Shown here one piece after another: positions 15,792 through 23,084 of a stretch of 26,406 bases of DNA; the first letter of the stretch is position 1, and each line of letters begins with the position of its first letter. Origin of the DNA: 40CM-4-65-16 sp035279785. Its GTDB lineage: Bacteria > Chloroflexota > Dormibacteria > Dormibacterales > Dormibacteraceae. Below the pieces are notes generated by a model, which was given only the letters and a program-made list of their open reading frames with translations, made no database searches and had not been told where the DNA came from. The position numbers and the translations under genes are program-made. The stretch spans positions 1 through 26,406 of the forward strand of contig DATEHC010000143.1 of the NCBI GenBank assembly GCA_035279785.1, given 5' to 3'.

Positions 15792-16052
15792 ATGGCGGCC
15801 CAGGACTTTGCCACCCTGGCGCGGTCGGGATTGTTAAGGGATGTCGAACGGATCACTGTTCAGGCCTACCTGGACGCGCATCCCGGGCAGACCCGCCCGC
15901 AGGCATACCACTGGCTTCGATACGAGGATCCGGAGCCGGTCGCGCGCCTGGCGGAGGGCGTCAAAAAGCTCCGTTCGGAGGATGCGAAGTTCGACGCCGG
16001 GGCTGTGGACAAAGCCTGCGCGGAGGCCTCAAAACTGGGCTATTCGAATTAG
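15792..16052 (+). CDS. Small hypothetical protein
   Basis: This 86-residue predicted protein starts at ATG 15792, 29 bases after the phosphoribosyltransferase stop. Its third codon positions are mostly G or C, as in nearby genes. It reads as a helical soluble protein with AYLDAHPGQTRPQAYHWLRYEDPEP in the middle. I do not recognise a family. Other frames through the same stretch encode only low-complexity Arg-rich shadows. Confidence 0.5.
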   Translation: MAAQDFATLARSGLLRDVERITVQAYLDAHPGQTRPQAYHWLRYEDPEPVARLAEGVKKLRSEDAKFDAGAVDKACAEASKLGYSN

Positions 16053-16334
16053 CCGCCCCGTGTGAACGTTTTGGGGAAAAGTAATGCCCCAAGAGACCTT
16101 CCTGTTTACCCTGAAGTCCCCTATGCGTTTTTCGGTTTCCATCCCGGATTGCTCCGGACCTTCCACCTACTCGACGTTCGGTATCCTCAGGTTTACCGTA
16201 CTCAGCCGCTTGGGGCGACGCGAAAGTTAACAGGCGTCTAAGAGCACGTCAACAAACAAAAAAATCGAACCGCCAGGCAAATGTTGGTGGCTTGACACAG
16301 AGAGATGGGAGTCGTTAGAGGAGGAAGCTGACCG
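16053..16334 (+). other. 282-base non-coding region before the thiolase, possible structured leader
   Basis: This is the longest stretch without a gene, and it is more AT-rich than its surroundings. GCCCCAAG at 16086-16093 can pair either with TTGGGG at 16071-16076 or, over 8 bases, with CTTGGGGC at 16209-16216. Further local pairs are CCGGA/TCCGG at 16144-16157 and CCTGA (16110-16114) with TCAGG (16187-16191). GTTTACC occurs twice, at 16104-16110 and 16191-16197. An A-rich run lies at 16251-16264, and GGAGG at 16320-16324 serves the thiolase. I recognise no known riboswitch or small RNA, and no confident promoter. Confidence 0.4.
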
Positions 16335-17489
16335 ATGCGCGAAGTTGTGATCGTCGAGGCCGTCCGGACACCGATCGGCAGGCGCAACGGAAAGCTGAAG
16401 GACGTCCATCCCGTCGTCCTCGGCTCTCTCGTCCTCAAAGAGCTCGTCAATCGCGCGGGCATCGAACCGGGCCAGGTCGACGACGTCGTGTTCGGATGCG
16501 TCTCCCAGGCCGGCGAGCAGAGTCTCAACGTCGGACGCAACGCGTGGCTGACCGCCGGCTTCCCCGTGACGACGCCGGCGACCACCGTCGACCGGCAGTG
16601 CGGCTCGAGCCAGCAGGCGGTCCACTTCGCCGCCAACCTCATCCAGGCCGAGGTGTGCGACATCACCATCGCCGGCGGCGTCGAGTCCATGAGTCGTGTG
16701 CCGATGGGATCGAATGCGATGCAGCCTGGCCATCCGTTTCCGCCCGAGCTCACCGAGCTGTACGACCTCGTGCCTCAGGGCCTATCGGCCGAGCTGATCG
16801 CGCGCAAGTACGGCATCCCGCGCAAGGCGATGGACGAGTTCAGCGTCGAGAGCCACCACCGCGCACACGAGGCCACGGAGAAGGGCTACTTCACGTCGCA
16901 GATCATGCCCGTCGACATCTCCAACGGGCAGCCGGAGATCTTCAACCGCGACGAAGGCATTCGCGCCAACGCCAGCTACGAGTCCACCGCGGCGCTGCAG
17001 CCGGCGTTCAACCCCGAGCACTCGATCACCGCGGGCAACGCGAGCCAGATCTCCGACGGCGCCGCGGCGGTGTTGCTCATGTCGCTCGAAAAGGCGAAGG
17101 AGCTCCACCTCAAACCCCGCGCGCGCATCCGCGCGCAGGCCGTGGTCGGCACCGACCCGGTGCTCATGCTCGAGGGACCGATCCCCGGCACGGCCGCGGT
17201 CCTGAAGAAGGCCGGACTCGAGCTGCACAGCATCGACCTGTTCGAGGTCAACGAGGCTTTCGCCTCGGTTGTGCTGGCGTGGCAGAAAGAGACCGGCGCC
17301 GATCTGAAGAAGACGAACGTCAACGGCGGCGCGATCGCGATGGGCCATCCCCTCGGCGCGTCGGGCGCGATCCTCATGAACCGATTGCTCTACGAGCTCG
17401 AGCGGCGCGACCTTCGCTACGGGCTGGAAACGATGTGCTGCGGCGGCGGAATCGGCACCGCGACCATCATCGACCGGGTCGTCGAATGA
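16335..17489 (+). CDS. Thiolase family acetyl-CoA C-acyltransferase
   Basis: This 384-residue thiolase has every catalytic element: nucleophile Cys89 in DRQCGSSQQA, His338 in MGHPLGASGA and Cys368 in CCGGGIGTA. NEAF and the final GGGIG are also intact. Thiolases either cleave 3-ketoacyl-CoA in beta-oxidation or condense acetyl-CoA; sequence alone does not decide, and no other beta-oxidation gene lies nearby. The start is ATG 16335 with a strong GGAGG 10 bases upstream. The TGA stop overlaps the ATG of the cupin gene (ATGA), so the two are coupled. The long non-coding region before it may carry its regulation. Confidence 0.93.
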   Translation: MREVVIVEAVRTPIGRRNGKLKDVHPVVLGSLVLKELVNRAGIEPGQVDDVVFGCVSQAGEQSLNVGRNAWLTAGFPVTTPATTVDRQCGSSQQAVHFAANLIQAEVCDITIAGGVESMSRVPMGSNAMQPGHPFPPELTELYDLVPQGLSAELIARKYGIPRKAMDEFSVESHHRAHEATEKGYFTSQIMPVDISNGQPEIFNRDEGIRANASYESTAALQPAFNPEHSITAGNASQISDGAAAVLLMSLEKAKELHLKPRARIRAQAVVGTDPVLMLEGPIPGTAAVLKKAGLELHSIDLFEVNEAFASVVLAWQKETGADLKKTNVNGGAIAMGHPLGASGAILMNRLLYELERRDLRYGLETMCCGGGIGTATIIDRVVE

Positions 17490-17857
17490 AGACGTATGGG
17501 TCGATCGAAGAGCTGCGACCTTATCTGATCCGCGCCGGCATGAAGGCGCGGGTCGTCAACGGCGAGCGTGCGACGCTTGCCGTCATCGACATCGAGCCCA
17601 ACGGCGTGGCCGAGCTGCACCATCACGAGAATGAACAGTTGGGCTTGATCGTCAGCGGCGAGCTGACCTTCCGGATCGGCGGCGAGGAGCGCACGCTGCA
17701 GCCCGGGGACGTCTACCAGATTCCAAGTGACGTGCCACACGACGCCAAGGCCGGACCGCAGGGCGCGACCGTCGTCGACATTTTCATCCCCGTTCGCGCC
17801 GACTGGGAGAAGCTACCGCGCGAGGATCCGTCGACCCCTGATTGGCCCCCGTCTTAG
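17486..17857 (+). CDS. Small cupin-domain protein
   Basis: This single-domain cupin of 123 residues has metal-binding motif 1 as ELHHHENEQLGLIVSGELTF (two His, a Glu and the following G) and motif 2 as LQPGDVYQIPSDVPHDAKA, with the usual PGD and a late His. These bind a metal ion; such proteins may be dioxygenases, isomerases or sensors, and no substrate is evident. The start is ATG 17486, which overlaps the thiolase stop by four bases. The 3' end overlaps the convergent DNA glycosylase gene by 45 bases. Confidence 0.85.
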   Translation: MKTYGSIEELRPYLIRAGMKARVVNGERATLAVIDIEPNGVAELHHHENEQLGLIVSGELTFRIGGEERTLQPGDVYQIPSDVPHDAKAGPQGATVVDIFIPVRADWEKLPREDPSTPDWPPS

Positions 17858-18358
17858 AGGTCGAGAAAGAGCAGGCGAGTCCACCACGTAGCGCAGCAGC
17901 CGCTTCTCCCAGCGGCCCGTGCCCTGGACCCCGATCCGCGGCGTGACGTAGACGCGCCGCTTCGCCGCTCCGTCGTCGATGACATAAAGGTCCGGAGGCC
18001 GTAGCGGCGCGCCGTTGAGGGCGCGATCGATGCTCAGTGCTCGCGTGACCAGGCCCGGCCCGCCGCACCGGCCGACCCCCGGTCCGGGCTCGAGCGCGCG
18101 GACGAGGACGGCCTGCGGCACACCCGCCTCGCGCGTGACGAAGTTCAGGCACCAGTGCATGCCGTAGGTGAAGTACACGTACGCGTGGCCGGGCTCGCCG
18201 AACATCACCTCGGTCCGCGCCGTCCGCCGTCCGCCCTTCGAGTGCGCGGCCAGGTCGTCCGGACCCAGGTACGCCTCGACCTCGACCAGGCGCCCCCACA
18301 GGACCTCGCCGTCGATCTCCCGCACCAGCACCTTGTCGAGCAGGTCGCGCGCGACCAC
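17813..18358 (-). CDS. Alkyladenine (3-methyladenine) DNA glycosylase, MPG/AAG family
   Basis: This base-excision enzyme removes alkylated purines. Clear family segments are LVEVEAYLGPDDLAAHSKGGRRTARTEVMF and YVYFTYGMHWCLNFV, where the Glu of VEAY is the catalytic residue, followed by PQAVLVRALEP, GPGLVTRAL and TPRIGVQ. The nearest usual start is GTG 18358, giving 181 residues. The conserved PSFFARDT lies just before that GTG in the same frame, but there is no ATG, GTG or TTG upstream; a CTG at 18424-18422 would include it. The real protein may therefore begin at a CTG overlapping the GGDEF gene end. It follows the GGDEF gene on the same strand and overlaps the cupin gene's 3' end. Confidence 0.85.
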   Translation of the reverse strand: MVARDLLDKVLVREIDGEVLWGRLVEVEAYLGPDDLAAHSKGGRRTARTEVMFGEPGHAYVYFTYGMHWCLNFVTREAGVPQAVLVRALEPGPGVGRCGGPGLVTRALSIDRALNGAPLRPPDLYVIDDGAAKRRVYVTPRIGVQGTGRWEKRLLRYVVDSPALSRPLRRGPIRGRRILAR

Positions 18359-18401
18359 GGTGGTGTCGCGAGCGAAGAACGACGGGCCGAGGACGGAACC
18401 C

Positions 18402-19847
18402 TTAGGTAGTGGCGGTGGGTTCAGGCTGAGGTCGCTCCAACCTCTTCTTGGCCGAGTGCCGGCGCCGCTTGTCCACGTACAGCGCTTTGTCCGCGGCCTG
18501 GTACATCGCCTGCCAATCGAGCCCCTGCCGCCATGCGGTGATCCCGATGGAGAACTCGACGCGCACAGGCAGCTTGGAGGTGCGGTTCAAGTGCTCGAGG
18601 GCCTCCCGCACCCGGATGCCCACCTCGCGCGCGTCGCGCTCGTCCGCGTCGGGCATGGCGACGCCGAACTCGTCACCGCCGAGACGCCCGCACGTATCGG
18701 TGGCTCTCACCGCGCGCTGCAGCTCGGCCGCGAGGACGCGGATCGCCTCGTCACCGACGTGGTGGCCATACGTGTCGTTGATGTCCTTGAGGTTGTCGAG
18801 GTCGATCATCATCAGCGCGAGCCGCCGCTTATGACGCTCGGCCGACGCGACGGCGCGGTCGATCGCGCGCTCGAACTCCGGACGGTTGGCCAGACCGGTC
18901 AAGTAGTCGGTGCGCGCCTCCTTGGTGTGCTGGCGCGCACGATCCAGCGCAACGGCCACGTGGTCCGCTACGGCCGCGACGAACTCGAGGTCGCTGGACT
19001 CGAAAGTGCGGGGCGAGCGCGTCGCAACCGTCATCGCTCCGAGTAGGACGCCCTTGGTGCGCAGCTCGGCGCGAATCGCGAGCCACTCGCCGGCGATGCG
19101 GTCGACGCGGGATTCGGCGGGGCCGGACGAGATCTCGACCACCCTCGTCGCGCCTGACCGGCCGGACTCCGAAAACTCCTCCTCCTCGCCCGGCTGCATC
19201 CCAATCGTCTTGGCGAGGCGCAGGCGCGCGCCTTCGCGGATCCAGACCGCGCCGGCTTGCAGGCCGAGCACCTTGAGCGTCTCGCGCAGCCCAACCTCGG
19301 CGATCTCGTTCACGTCGAGCGACCGGCCCAGCGCGCTGGCGATGTGGTAAAGCCCGTGCAGCTCGGTCTGGCGCGCGCGGTGCTTGCTCTCGGTGAAGTC
19401 GAGATAGCCCCGGATGAAGCTGGAGTTCAGGTGCTCGACGACATCGCCGAGCCGGCTCTGCGCGAGGAGCAGGACCTCGTCGGAGTACGGGCTGTCGCCC
19501 ATCTCCTCGGTCACACGGGCGATGACGGTGCGCCGAAAGACCGCCAGGCCCTCCATCAGCGACTCGAGGGGCACGCCCTTCTCGGCGTAGCGCCGGGCGT
19601 ACTCGCGGGCCTGCGTGTAGTACTCGGGCCACGGCAGCTTGGAATCCGGCCGCAGCGACTGGAAGAGCACCTGCAGGAAAGCGGTGGACATGCGCACCAG
19701 CTCGTCGTGCGAGCCATTCCGGTATCCCTTCAGGAGCTCGGGTTCGATCGCGTTGACCGCCTCGGCGACCACGACCGCGCTCGGCATGGCGTCAGCGGAA
19801 AGGCGGTCTCCCACTTCGGCGAGAAGGTCGCTGGCCCGCTGCGTCAT
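18402..19847 (-). CDS. GAF-GGDEF diguanylate cyclase
   Basis: This 481-residue predicted cytoplasmic diguanylate cyclase makes c-di-GMP. Residues 1-150 are helical and resemble the N-terminal sensory domains of PucR/RsbR-type regulators (inference). Residues 170-305 look like a GAF domain. The GGDEF domain covers about 310-465: TDYLTGLANR (313-322), then the active loop GGDEF at 390-394. RATD at 381-384 lies exactly five residues before it, the classical inhibitory I-site RxxD, so product feedback is expected. No membrane segment or signal peptide is seen, and no EAL or HD-GYP partner is in the window. The start is ATG 19847. A DNA glycosylase gene follows on the same strand. Confidence 0.9.
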   Translation of the reverse strand: MTQRASDLLAEVGDRLSADAMPSAVVVAEAVNAIEPELLKGYRNGSHDELVRMSTAFLQVLFQSLRPDSKLPWPEYYTQAREYARRYAEKGVPLESLMEGLAVFRRTVIARVTEEMGDSPYSDEVLLLAQSRLGDVVEHLNSSFIRGYLDFTESKHRARQTELHGLYHIASALGRSLDVNEIAEVGLRETLKVLGLQAGAVWIREGARLRLAKTIGMQPGEEEEFSESGRSGATRVVEISSGPAESRVDRIAGEWLAIRAELRTKGVLLGAMTVATRSPRTFESSDLEFVAAVADHVAVALDRARQHTKEARTDYLTGLANRPEFERAIDRAVASAERHKRRLALMMIDLDNLKDINDTYGHHVGDEAIRVLAAELQRAVRATDTCGRLGGDEFGVAMPDADERDAREVGIRVREALEHLNRTSKLPVRVEFSIGITAWRQGLDWQAMYQAADKALYVDKRRRHSAKKRLERPQPEPTATT

Positions 19848-19923
19848 ATCGGCGCACTATAGAGTGACGGGTAGGCATTCGAGTACCTGCGGGGCACGAT
19901 AACCAAATGTGTGAGAGGCGTTG

Positions 19924-21000
19924 ATGGCAACAGTTACCAAGGGAAGCCTGGACAAGATTGAAGAGGTGCTGGGCGATGACGCCCGCGACCTACTCGAGCA
20001 CAAATGTGAAACCGTGCCGAAGGAGCAGCTACACCTGCCCGGCCCCGACTTCATCGACCGGGTCTGGAAGGACAGCGACCGGCCCACCCGTGTGCTCCGA
20101 AGCCTCGAGTCCATGCTCGACCACGGCCGCCTGGCGCGGACAGGCTACCTCTCGATCCTGCCGGTCGACCAGGGCATCGAGCACACCGGCGGCGCCTCGT
20201 TCGCGCCGAATCCGATCTACTTCGACGGCGGAAAGATCGTCGAGCTCGCGATCGAGGGCGGATGCAACGCCGTGGCGTCGACGTTCGGCGTCCTGGGGTC
20301 GATCGCCCGGCGGTACGCCCACCGGATCCCGTTCATCTGCAAGATCAACCACAACGAGCTCCTGACGTACCCCAATCACTACGACCAGATCCTCTTCGGC
20401 ACGGTCAAAGAGGCGTGGGAGATGGGCGCCGTCGCCGTCGGAGCGACGATCTATTTCGCCTCGGAGCAGTCGGACCGGCAGATCCAGGAGATCGCTTTCG
20501 CGTTTCACGCCGCCCACGAGCTCGGCATGGCCACAGTGCTGTGGTGCTATGTGCGCAACCCGGCCTTCAAGAAGGACGGCGTGAACTACGAGACCGCCGC
20601 CGACCTGACTGGCCAGGCCAACCACATCGGCGTGACGATCGAGGCCGACATCATCAAGCAGAAGCTGCCCACCACCAATCGTGGCTTCGAGGTCATCGGG
20701 TTCGGTGTCACCCGGCCCGAGGTCTACACCAAGCTCTCCACCGACCACCCCATCGATCTTTGTCGTTATCAGGTGATCAACGACTTCATGGGCCGGTCGG
20801 GACTCATCAACTCGGGGGGCGAGAGCAAAGGCGCGTCAGACCTGAAAGACGCGGTCCGCACCGCGGTGATCAACAAGCGCGCCGGCGGAATGGGTCTGAT
20901 CAGCGGCCGCAAATCCTTCCAGCGCCCGATGAAGGAGGGCATCGAATTACTACACGCAATTCAGGACGTGTACCTGAACCAAGCGGTAACCATCGCGTAA
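19924..21000 (+). CDS. fbaB: Class I fructose-bisphosphate aldolase (FbaB/DhnA type)
   Basis: This 358-residue Schiff-base aldolase of glycolysis and gluconeogenesis closely matches, from memory, the E. coli FbaB end to end in its second half. Key parts are LPVDQGIEH (79-87), ADIIKQKLPTTN (241-252) with the presumed Schiff-base Lys (245 or 247), and INSGGES and RAGGMGLISGRKSFQRP, which bind phosphate. I chose ATG 19924 rather than TTG 19921 because GAGAGG at 19913-19918 then has a 5-base spacer. The divergent GGDEF gene starts 76 bases away, so both promoters share that gap. Confidence 0.93.
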   Translation: MATVTKGSLDKIEEVLGDDARDLLEHKCETVPKEQLHLPGPDFIDRVWKDSDRPTRVLRSLESMLDHGRLARTGYLSILPVDQGIEHTGGASFAPNPIYFDGGKIVELAIEGGCNAVASTFGVLGSIARRYAHRIPFICKINHNELLTYPNHYDQILFGTVKEAWEMGAVAVGATIYFASEQSDRQIQEIAFAFHAAHELGMATVLWCYVRNPAFKKDGVNYETAADLTGQANHIGVTIEADIIKQKLPTTNRGFEVIGFGVTRPEVYTKLSTDHPIDLCRYQVINDFMGRSGLINSGGESKGASDLKDAVRTAVINKRAGGMGLISGRKSFQRPMKEGIELLHAIQDVYLNQAVTIA

Positions 21001-21686
21001 AGCTCGCGTTCCTCGGTAGCGGCGCGGCGTTCTCGCTCGACCGGTACAACGGGGCCGTGGTGGTCGACGGCCGCGTGCTCCTGGACGGCGGCGCACCACT
21101 CCTTCCGCACATGCATCGGCTCGGCGTCGACCCGGGCAACATCGAGGTTGTCTTCCTGACCCATTTCCACGGCGACCACACGCTCGGACTTCCGACGTTC
21201 GTCCTGCATCGCGTGTTCGTCGATCGCCGCCCGCTCACGTTTGTCGGGCCGCCCGGCATCGAGGGCTACCTGGAGCGGCTGTGGGAGGTGAGCTGGGGGC
21301 CGGACTGGAAGCGAGTCATGAAGCCACAGTTCAAGGCGCGGTACGTCGAAGCCAGGCCTTCGGGTACCGCCGCCGGCGTGCGCTACCAGACGATCAGGCT
21401 GGACCACGGGACGATGGGCAGCAACGGCTACCGCATCCACATCAACGGCAAAGTCGTCGCCTACTCCGGGGACACGGAGTCGACAGCCCCGCTCGACCGG
21501 CTGGTGGAGGGCGCCGACGTGGCGATCGTCGAAGCGACGGGGCCTGGCGACGTGTTCAGCCATATGAGCTGGGAGAACGCCGCGCGCCTACGCAAGCGCC
21601 ACCCCGACACGCGGTTCCTCTTCAACCATGTGTACTCGGGCACGACGACGGGCGCGGTCAAAGACCTGCAGGTGATCGAGGTCTGA
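20997..21686 (+). CDS. MBL-fold metal-dependent hydrolase (RNase Z-like)
   Basis: This metallo-beta-lactamase fold protein of about 229 residues has the metal motif HFHGDH at 56-61, with further ligands DHGT (136-139), SGDT (157-160, Asp159) and NHVYSG (210-215), the usual arrangement in RNase Z and small phosphodiesterases. Homology starts with KLAFLGSGAAF, but the codon in front is GTA at 20997, not a usual start; the nearest GTGs, about 60 bases on, would delete the first strand and the SGAAF loop. GTA and the aldolase stop TAA overlap as GTAA, so a change at 20999 would turn the expected GTGA junction into this one. The start is therefore uncertain. It is followed by a small membrane protein. 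Confidence 0.85.
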   Translation, partial: VKLAFLGSGAAFSLDRYNGAVVVDGRVLLDGGAPLLPHMHRLGVDPGNIEVVFLTHFHGDHTLGLPTFVLHRVFVDRRPLTFVGPPGIEGYLERLWEVSWGPDWKRVMKPQFKARYVEARPSGTAAGVRYQTIRLDHGTMGSNGYRIHINGKVVAYSGDTESTAPLDRLVEGADVAIVEATGPGDVFSHMSWENAARLRKRHPDTRFLFNHVYSGTTTGAVKDLQVIEV

Positions 21687-21721
21687 AGAACCGATGGACC
21701 GCCGCGACGCTCGTCGGCGCC

Positions 21722-21910
21722 GTGGCGGGCGGGTTCGCGGGGGCCATCGTGTTCGGCTTGATGGTTGGGCTGGGCGGCTTGCTTTCCAGTCGCGTCGGAA
21801 GTCCAATACCTACCATCGTGCTTGCGATCGCCGGCGCGTACGGCGGCTGGCTCCTCGGCGTGGTGGTGTTTGGAGCGATCCGTGGCGGAAACGACAAAAC
21901 CGCTTCTTGA
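21722..21910 (+). CDS. Small two-helix membrane protein, start uncertain
   Basis: This short Gly-rich hydrophobic protein has two predicted membrane helices, about AIVFGLMVGLGGLLS and TIVLAIAGAYGGWLLGVVVF, and ends in RGGNDKTAS. GTG 21722 gives 62 residues. The frame is open to CTG 21683, which overlaps the MBL gene's TGA stop as CTGA and would add a 13-residue segment completing the first helix. GC-rich third positions support coding. I do not recognise a family. The end overlaps the DUF3052 gene by 29 bases. Confidence 0.55.
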   Translation: MAGGFAGAIVFGLMVGLGGLLSSRVGSPIPTIVLAIAGAYGGWLLGVVVFGAIRGGNDKTAS

Positions 21911-22277
21911 CAAGCTCGGCGTGAAACCGGGGATGAGGTTGGCCCTCGTCGACATCGACGACGCAAGCTTCGTGAAAATGCTGCGCGAGCGCACATCCGA
22001 CATCGTGCGCGGCAAGCCCCGCACGCTCTGCGACATCGTCTTCATGGGCGCCGGCACCAAGCGAGACCTGGAGCGCCTTCGCGAGGTCAAGAGGTGGATC
22101 GAGCCCAATGGAGCGGTGTGGGTGATCCGGCCGAAGGGGCCCCTCAGCCCACTCAAAGACACCGACCTGATTCAGGCGGGGTTGGATGCCGGGCTGGTCG
22201 ACAACAAGATTGCCAGCTTCTCCGAAACACACGGCGCGATGCGGTTCGTGTTTCGATTGAGGGACAGGCCGAAATGA
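21882..22277 (+). CDS. DUF3052 family protein
   Basis: This 131-residue protein matches DUF3052 (common in actinobacteria, function unknown). It has the KLGVKPGMRLALVDI opening, a central CDIVFMGAGTKRDLERL strand-helix, EPNGAVWVIRPKG, and a TDLIQAGLDAGLVDNKIASFSETHGAMRFV end. The fold resembles an incomplete Rossmann or methyltransferase domain without its SAM motif (inference). The start GTG 21882 lies inside the small membrane gene. The stop overlaps the next GNAT gene as ATGA. Confidence 0.8.
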   Translation: MAETTKPLLDKLGVKPGMRLALVDIDDASFVKMLRERTSDIVRGKPRTLCDIVFMGAGTKRDLERLREVKRWIEPNGAVWVIRPKGPLSPLKDTDLIQAGLDAGLVDNKIASFSETHGAMRFVFRLRDRPK

Positions 22278-22783
22278 CAGTGCGACTTCGCCCGGGAGAG
22301 CTGGAGGACGTGCCGTTGATCGCGGAGCTGATCCGCGGCCTCGCGCGCTACGAGAAGCTCGAGCACGAGGTGGTGATGACGGAGGAGAAGCTCACCGACT
22401 CGCTCTTCGGTGAGCGCCGATACGCCGAGACGATCATCGCCGAGGATGACGGCAAGCCGGTCGGCTTCGCGCTGTTCTTTCACAACTACTCGACCTTCCT
22501 GGCCCAGCCGGGGATCTACCTCGAGGATCTGTTCGTCCTACCCGAGCACCGTGGTGGCGGCGTCGGCCGGCTGCTCCTGGAGCGCCTCGCGCAGCTCGCA
22601 GTCGAGCGCGGGTGTGGCCGTCTCGAGTGGGCTGTGCTCGACTGGAACGTAGACGCGATCCGGTTCTACGAGCGCCTCGGAGCCAAGCCCAACTCCGAAT
22701 GGACGATCTACCGCCTCACCGGAGAATCGCTCCACCGGGTTGCGGCGCCGGGCGCGCGCAGGGCGCACTTCGAAGGACAATAG
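22274..22783 (+). CDS. GNAT family N-acetyltransferase (diamine acetyltransferase-like)
   Basis: This 169-residue GNAT has IYLEDLFVLPEHRGGGVGRLLLERLAQLA at 81-109, which holds acetyl-CoA motif A (HRGGGVGR at 92-99), then WAVLDWNVDAIRFYERLGA, the usual motif B. The pattern IYLEDLFV-PE-RG resembles spermidine/spermine acetyltransferases, though the substrate is a guess. The start is ATG 22274, overlapping the DUF3052 stop (ATGA). Confidence 0.9.
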   Translation: MTVRLRPGELEDVPLIAELIRGLARYEKLEHEVVMTEEKLTDSLFGERRYAETIIAEDDGKPVGFALFFHNYSTFLAQPGIYLEDLFVLPEHRGGGVGRLLLERLAQLAVERGCGRLEWAVLDWNVDAIRFYERLGAKPNSEWTIYRLTGESLHRVAAPGARRAHFEGQ

Positions 22784-22790
22784 GTCGGCG

Positions 22791-23084
22791 ATGGGCGTCG
22801 ACGTCCGCTCACCAAAACCTCTCGACACGCATCCCGGCGACGAGATCGTCGCGTGGGCCCGGGCGCAGCTAGGCATCGCGCGCTCGATCCTCGACAACCC
22901 CGGAGGCGGGCTGCTGTTCGCAACCCAGACCATCGGCCAGGTGCGCTCCGGTCTCACCGAGCGCGACGCGGCGCGCTGGGCAGCCACCCTCGCAGCACTG
23001 GGTCGGGCCGAGGATGCGGCCATTCATCGAGAGTTCGCGAGCGCGCGAAACCACATCGACGAGGCGCTGACGAAGCTCGGTTAG
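22791..23084 (+). CDS. Small hypothetical protein
   Basis: This 97-residue protein has no family I recognise. It is helical and soluble, with DEIVAWARAQLGIARSILDNPGG early and SARNHIDEALTKLG at the end. The start is ATG 22791; AAGGA lies 13 bases upstream, rather far. The stop TAG overlaps the convergent LLM gene's stop by three bases within TTAG. Confidence 0.6.
   Translation: MGVDVRSPKPLDTHPGDEIVAWARAQLGIARSILDNPGGGLLFATQTIGQVRSGLTERDAARWAATLAALGRAEDAAIHREFASARNHIDEALTKLG

Noticed and set aside
16292..16297. Perfect TTGACA, a -35 candidate for the thiolase
   Set aside because: A correctly spaced -10 is lacking, and the transcript would start after the ribosome-binding site at 16320-16324.
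21694..21924. Arg-rich open frame beginning with ATG over the small membrane gene
   Set aside because: The overlapping frame has helices and better third-position GC; this frame looks like its shadow.
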